Shown one piece after another: positions 30,930 to 34,952 of a stretch of DNA of 34,952 bases (the stretch's first letter is position 1; each line of letters starts with the position of its first letter). Made by a program: the position numbers and the translations under genes. The notes under the pieces are model-generated. The model had not been told where the DNA came from and ran no database searches. It saw nothing but the letters and a program-made list of their open reading frames with translations. The DNA comes from Candidatus Woesearchaeota archaeon (GTDB taxonomy: Archaea; Nanobdellota; Nanobdellia; Woesearchaeales; GW2011-AR9), in the NCBI GenBank assembly GCA_018302605.1, contig JAGVZN010000031.1:1-34952 (forward strand). The letters are read 5' to 3'.

Positions 30930-33797
30930 ATGAAACGTGAACGGTTTATCTGGTGGACACTTGTTGTGGGTTTTTTGCTCGTGCCACTTGTTTCCGCCGC
31001 CGTTATTGATCCAGACATTGTTGCGGCGTTGGAAGAAAGGGAGTCGGTCTCCGTGATTGTGACATTGTATGATGATACTAAGGCCAGCGGCACGACCGCA
31101 AGTGGTAAATCTGAGGACACTGAGGACATTTTAAATAAATTAGATGCCGCCAAAGATATTTCTGCGGGCAGTTTTGAATTGGCTTATCAATTTGAATCGA
31201 TCAAGGGCTTTTCCGGAACGGCAACAAAAGAAGGCGTCCATGCGCTCGCCGAGGATAGCAACGTCAAATCTATCGAATACGATCGTCCGTTGCGCTTGTT
31301 ATTAAGCAATTCCCGTCCAAAAATCAATGCCGACGAAGTCCAGGTCGTCTCTCTTGCGGGGGAATTTATCAACGGTACTGGGGAAACAGTCTGCATCATT
31401 GATACGGGTATTGATTATACCCATCCGGCGTTTGGCAGTTGTACGCTAGAAATGGTCCAAGATGGTTTGTGTCCGGGAGTGATTAGCGGAGTTGATATTG
31501 CTGATGATGATGACGATCCACAGGATACGGATGGCCATGGAACGCATGTTGCTGGCATCGTCGCTTCAAGGGATGGAACGTACAGGGGGATTGCGCCGGG
31601 AGCGCAGATCGCTGCGGTGAAAGTGTTTGCGGACAATTCTGTCGTCGCTTCCACCTCTGATGTTATCCTGGGTGTCGAATGGTGTCAAAATCAATCGTCT
31701 GCATTGAATATCTCCGTGATTTCGCTAAGCTTGGGGGATGATGAAGTATCCAGCGCCAGTAATTGTGACAGCGACCCCCTGGCGGCAGTCCTTAACGCGG
31801 CAGTTGGTTCCGGTTTCTTTGTCGATGCCGCTTCGGGAAATGATGGTAATTCTGCAGGAATCGCCGCTCCATCCTGTGCTTCCAATGTTACCAGCGTCGG
31901 CTCGGTAAACAACGGCGATGCCGTTTCCAGCTTCTCCAACAGTGCAGCCAATCTTGATCTGCTGGCGCCGGGCCACGCGATCAAGTCGGTGAAATTAGGC
32001 GGAGGTTTTGTGACCTATGCTGGAACATCCATGGCGGCGCCGCACGTGGCCGGAGCAGCAGCTCTGTTTTTACAGTATTGGCAGAAAGCATATGATCTCG
32101 TACCGACAGCTCAGCAGATTGAAGATAAACTGAAAGCAACCGGAAAGCAGATTACGGATTCCCGAAATGGCTTGGTCTTTTCGCGTATTGACATCCGGGA
32201 AGCGCTGCGTCCAATTCTTTCTTTCACAGAAGAGAGCATCTCCAATGGCACTATTCTCGGAGAGGAAACTGTCTCGATCGAAATCAGTTCGGATGTTCCG
32301 TTGGATACGGCCGTTCTGCAGTGGGATTACGGCAACGGCAGTCGTGAAAACCTGACGATGAATGCGTTGAATACGACCTCATTCCAATCTAATCTGACGG
32401 ATATGCCTGCGGGAAATTATACCTATTCTATTTTTGGCAACGATTCCGGGAATTTTCTCGGTGTAAGCACCGAAAGAATATTGTTTGTTGATCTGACTGC
32501 TCCGGAAATGACGCTGGTTATACCAGGCGTTAATCTGACCTATTCTGCGGCTTTTACCATAAATGTCTCTTTTGTCGATCAATTTGAACTCGCTCAGGCC
32601 AGATATTCTGTACTGAATGCTTCTTCCGGGGCGATCGAAGATGACCTCATTCTCTTCAATGATACTTCTTTCTTTACGTGGTCTAAAATAATCAATGTCT
32701 TTAATTCCACCTATCCTAATGGTAATTATACTCTTCTTGTCTTTGCTCAAGATGGCGTCGGCAATGAAGCGAATGTCTCACGTCTTTTTACCGTCTCCAA
32801 CACTCCGCCCGTTAATATTACGATCACTCCTGCCAATGGTTCGGTAATTGAAGTTGGTGGGCTACAAAGTTTCACGGCAACAGCTGTTGACGCTGAAGAC
32901 GATACTTTAACATACACCTGGGATTTCGGCGATGGCGGGACAGCAGAAATACAGAATACTACCTATCTCTTTAATGCAACGGGAACATTCCCGGTCGTCC
33001 TGACAATCAATGACGGTCGGAATATTGTCGCCACTAATCAATCAATTTCTATCAATGACACGGTCGGTCCGACATCATCATTGACCTATGATCTCGAACA
33101 TCATCTGCAACGCGACGGACAGACGCAGACGATCACGTCTACTTCTTTTGATTATTCTGGTGTCTCCAATGCCACACTGCTCTTCAACAATCTTAAACAG
33201 AATGCCAGCTGTTCGGCAGCAAAGACTACTTTGGATTGTTCTTGGGGATTGGCTAGTCTTTCCGTGGGATCATTTGCTTTTACGTTGAACGTCACGGATA
33301 ATTTCACATCTTCCCATACTGTTTCACAAGAATATTCGTTTACGGTCACTTCTTGTTCCGATAGTTTGGAGAATGGTAATGAAGACGGCGTAGATTGCGG
33401 CGGTTCATGCAGTGCATCCTGCAGTAGTTCTTCCGGGGGAGAGAGCGGAAGTAGTTCTGGCGGCGGAGGCGGCGGTGGCGGAAGTAGCGAGAGTGCAGTA
33501 AGTAGTGCGGCGAGTACCTCGGCCTCATCAGAAGAAAGAAATGCCCCTGCAGAAGAATCGGCAACAACCCCCGAACTATCCATTGCATCCGCCGTCGCGC
33601 AAGAACAAGCTGCTGGCGAAAGTGCATCACCAGGTTCGGCCCTGACAGGGGGTGCTATCGCCACGACGGACACACTGCGAACGTCTTACAAGAAGCTGGC
33701 CTTTGGGCTGCTCGGTGGTGTTGCCGGAGTTCTGCTGCTGGTTTTTGCTGTCGGCACATGGGTGCGGAGAAGAAGAGAACGATTTGATTGGGAGTGA
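30930..33797 (+). CDS. Membrane-anchored subtilisin-like protease (S8) with PKD domain
   Basis: 955 residues. Signal peptide (WWTLVVGFLLVPLVSAA), an I9-like propeptide (about 35-118), and the S8 catalytic domain with Asp158 (CIIDTGIDYTHP), His203 (DTDGHGTHVAGIV), Asn304 (ASGNDGNS) and Ser367 (GTSMAAPHVAG). Beta-sandwich repeats follow, including a PKD domain (TYTWDFGDGGTAEI, FPVVLTINDG). A Cys motif NGNEDGVDCGGSCSASC, a Gly/Ser-rich linker and a C-terminal helix with a basic RRRRERFDWE stop complete it. Many N-x-[ST] sites. The protein is predicted to be exported and held in the membrane by its C-terminus with the protease outside. Coupled to sppA. Confidence 0.93.
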   Translation: MKRERFIWWTLVVGFLLVPLVSAAVIDPDIVAALEERESVSVIVTLYDDTKASGTTASGKSEDTEDILNKLDAAKDISAGSFELAYQFESIKGFSGTATKEGVHALAEDSNVKSIEYDRPLRLLLSNSRPKINADEVQVVSLAGEFINGTGETVCIIDTGIDYTHPAFGSCTLEMVQDGLCPGVISGVDIADDDDDPQDTDGHGTHVAGIVASRDGTYRGIAPGAQIAAVKVFADNSVVASTSDVILGVEWCQNQSSALNISVISLSLGDDEVSSASNCDSDPLAAVLNAAVGSGFFVDAASGNDGNSAGIAAPSCASNVTSVGSVNNGDAVSSFSNSAANLDLLAPGHAIKSVKLGGGFVTYAGTSMAAPHVAGAAALFLQYWQKAYDLVPTAQQIEDKLKATGKQITDSRNGLVFSRIDIREALRPILSFTEESISNGTILGEETVSIEISSDVPLDTAVLQWDYGNGSRENLTMNALNTTSFQSNLTDMPAGNYTYSIFGNDSGNFLGVSTERILFVDLTAPEMTLVIPGVNLTYSAAFTINVSFVDQFELAQARYSVLNASSGAIEDDLILFNDTSFFTWSKIINVFNSTYPNGNYTLLVFAQDGVGNEANVSRLFTVSNTPPVNITITPANGSVIEVGGLQSFTATAVDAEDDTLTYTWDFGDGGTAEIQNTTYLFNATGTFPVVLTINDGRNIVATNQSISINDTVGPTSSLTYDLEHHLQRDGQTQTITSTSFDYSGVSNATLLFNNLKQNASCSAAKTTLDCSWGLASLSVGSFAFTLNVTDNFTSSHTVSQEYSFTVTSCSDSLENGNEDGVDCGGSCSASCSSSSGGESGSSSGGGGGGGGSSESAVSSAASTSASSEERNAPAEESATTPELSIASAVAQEQAAGESASPGSALTGGAIATTDTLRTSYKKLAFGLLGGVAGVLLLVFAVGTWVRRRRERFDWE

Positions 33798-33840
33798 GCG
33801 TTGTCGTGATAGTCAAATAATTATTTTCTGGTATTTGTTT

Positions 33841-33869
33841 GGAGAAGTTTGTAGATCAATAATTGAATT
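33841..33869. repeat. Repeat D, copy 2
   Basis: GGAGAAGTTTGTAGATCAAT continuing AATTGAATT differs by one base from 20865-20893. It is preceded by GTATTTGTTT (33831-33840), equal to the first ten bases of element C. It lies about 45 bp past the subtilase stop. Confidence 0.5.
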
Positions 33870-33977
33870 TTCTCTTTAGATTCTTTTTGGCGGTTCGGGA
33901 GTCATCGATTTAAGATTTCAGGCCCGTTTTCTTTAAGACCCCCTCTCTACCTAAAAAATGATCAATCAACTCTTCTC

Positions 33978-34544
33978 TTATCTAAAACTCTTTCCGCAGC
34001 CGCAGACAGAAGTAGCATTGGGATTGACGACGATAAAACCTGCCCCGGTCAATGCTTCTTTATAATCGATTGTCGCCCCATTGATCTTCTCCAAAGATTT
34101 CCGGCCGATGAACACGGAGGCATCCTGCTCTTGGATGACGACATCGTCCTGTTCTTGGGAGTCGGCTAGGTCAAAGACATATTCGTTTCCGGAACAGCCC
34201 CCCACTTTGACGTTGATACGCAGGGCCTGCTTCTGATTATTCTTGCAGAATTCTTTGATTTTAGTGGCAGCCAGCGGGGCGAGGTGAAGCGCCAGTTCTT
34301 GGCTTTCTGTCATCGTCTCTTCTGACCGTCTTTCCGTTAAGACTTTGTTGAGCTTTTCGACAGCAGTATTAATTTCCACATCGGACATTCCATGGCCGCC
34401 AAAGCCTTCTTCCAATGACTCATAAGAGCTGACCTGGCAGCCGACGCAGTGAACACCCATATCCAAGAGCGTTTCTACTACTTCCGGATATTCCTCCACT
34501 ATATTGCTGATCATCATCTCGCGCTGGATTGGTGTGGTTGTCAT
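33978..34544 (-). CDS. DUF1858 - HesB/IscA fusion, probable Fe-S carrier
   Basis: 188 residues, two domains. Residues 1-70 are a DUF1858-type domain (ISNIVEEYPEVVETLLDMGV then HCVGCQ; Cys33 and Cys36). Residues 82-188 are an A-type Fe-S carrier (HesB/IscA/ErpA): LAATKIKEF, RINVKVGGCSGNEYVF (Cys117), IDYKEALTGAGFIVVNPNA, and CGCGKSF (Cys181, Cys183), i.e. the three conserved cysteines. A-type carriers transfer iron-sulphur clusters to client proteins; DUF1858 proteins often bind clusters or metals. Joining both in one protein suggests cluster delivery plus storage or redox sensing. Leaderless promoter at 34570. Confidence 0.85.
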   Translation of the reverse strand: MTTTPIQREMMISNIVEEYPEVVETLLDMGVHCVGCQVSSYESLEEGFGGHGMSDVEINTAVEKLNKVLTERRSEETMTESQELALHLAPLAATKIKEFCKNNQKQALRINVKVGGCSGNEYVFDLADSQEQDDVVIQEQDASVFIGRKSLEKINGATIDYKEALTGAGFIVVNPNATSVCGCGKSFR

Positions 34545-34565
34545 AAGAGTGGAAAAGGGGTTTTT

Positions 34566-34574
34566 CTTTATAAG
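34566..34574 (-). promoter_or_regulatory. TATA box of DUF1858-IscA gene
   Basis: CTTATAAAG on the minus strand, centred 26 nt before the ATG at 34544. Confidence 0.6.
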
Positions 34575-34854
34575 ATTTATGGTGGGAGATTTTTCTGGGA
34601 TTGTTTAGTACTTGTTCTATTTGATAATTTCGGGGGCTAACGGATGGGCAATTTTCAGTTAGTCGTTTCGTAGGGGAGAATTCCGTCCTATCATTTGAGC
34701 GTTAGCGTTGCTTCAAGAAAAAATTGAAATGGGATAATTAAGTCATGTTTCATAATGCAGGTAATAAGAAAGAATAAGATTTAAGCGGAAAATAAGCGCT
34801 AAAATATAACTGCACTTCTGAAACTTAGCTTAGTATAATTTAAACAGAAGTTCT
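34575..34854. other. Non-coding gap with inverted-repeat traces
   Basis: I find no gene here. GGCTAACG (34635-34642) and CGTTAGCG (34702-34709) can pair, and ACTTCTGAAAC / TTTAAACAGAAGT (34814-34824 with 34840-34852) form another loose inverted repeat just past the stop of the edge gene. These could be insertion-sequence ends or transcript-end structures. Confidence 0.35.
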
Positions 34855-34952
34855 TCACACCAGATTTTTATTGATGGTCTTCAAGTTGTAGAGAATGATC
34901 TGCTGCAAAACTTGGCCCAGTCGGGAATCATCTCTTCTCTTTGCCCCTTTGG
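34855..34952 (-). CDS. C-terminal fragment of a gene cut by the window edge
   Basis: The minus strand is open from the window edge to the TGA at 34855-34857, giving 31 residues: KGAKRRDDSRLGQVLQQIIL and YNLKTINKNLV. The pattern 'R-R-x-D-S-R-L-G-x-V-L-Q-Q-I-I-L-Y-N-L' resembles the last helix of DDE-type transposases, and inverted-repeat traces follow the stop. With so few residues this is only a suggestion. Confidence 0.4.
   Translation of the reverse strand, partial: KGAKRRDDSRLGQVLQQIILYNLKTINKNLV

Noticed and set aside
33152-33673. Long minus-strand frame opposite the subtilase C-terminus
   Set aside because: Poly-Pro and Ser-rich composition is the mirror of the Gly/Ser/Ala-rich linker and PKD region; no promoter or family.

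Overview
The window reads as a chromosomal segment of an archaeon, most likely a DPANN-type lineage (Woesearchaeota/Pacearchaeota-like; this lineage call is inference). Archaeal markers are subunit E of the tRNA-dependent amidotransferase (GatE), deoxyhypusine synthase, a short archaeal-type triosephosphate isomerase, an Lhr-type helicase, an ATP-dependent DNA ligase, and an initiator tRNA with introns. TATA boxes centred about 25-27 nt upstream of start codons imply mostly leaderless transcripts. DPANN-like surface features are a pilin-type N-terminus, Cys-rich lipoprotein repeats, and a Cys/Gly knot-like motif before a C-terminal membrane anchor. Genes are densely packed with short operons on both strands.

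Layout. 1-2.1 kb: a secreted LysM/M15-type peptidase followed by a membrane protein. 2.1-5 kb: Lhr helicase. 5-8 kb: a repeat-rich stretch with two different palindromic elements, a half element, a frameshifted AlaE-like exporter, a small membrane protein, deoxyhypusine synthase and a pair of nested palindromes. 8.4-10.9 kb: a minus-strand cluster of transglutaminase-like protein, DUF1461 membrane protein, small membrane protein and triosephosphate isomerase. 10.9-13.1 kb: gatE, whose 5' end and promoter have been split off by a palindrome-rich insertion and duplication. 13.2-14.7 kb: two hypothetical genes and two full copies of a 151-bp inverted-repeat element. 14.7-22.7 kb: Kef-type antiporter, a frameshifted secreted isochorismatase-like hydrolase, a MurL-like epimerase homologue, a tRNA-dihydrouridine synthase, a hypothetical gene and DNA ligase. 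22.8-33.8 kb: mostly a surface/secretion region on the plus strand, with a pilin-like Ig-domain protein overlapped by a 1078-aa secreted protein bearing a clan CD-like His/Cys pair, DoxX plus a Cys-rich lipoprotein, the initiator tRNA on the minus strand, two small genes, and SppA plus a large anchored subtilase. 34-34.95 kb: a DUF1858-HesB/IscA fusion and the 3' end of a gene running off the window.

Most noteworthy are the initiator tRNA-Met interrupted in both the anticodon loop and the T loop, the rebuilt gatE 5' region, a mix of three unrelated ~150-165 bp palindromic elements (two with apparent 8-bp target duplications), the overlapping pilin-like/clan CD protease gene pair, and peptidoglycan-type enzymes in an archaeal context. 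No CRISPR array, rRNA or complete insertion sequence was seen.
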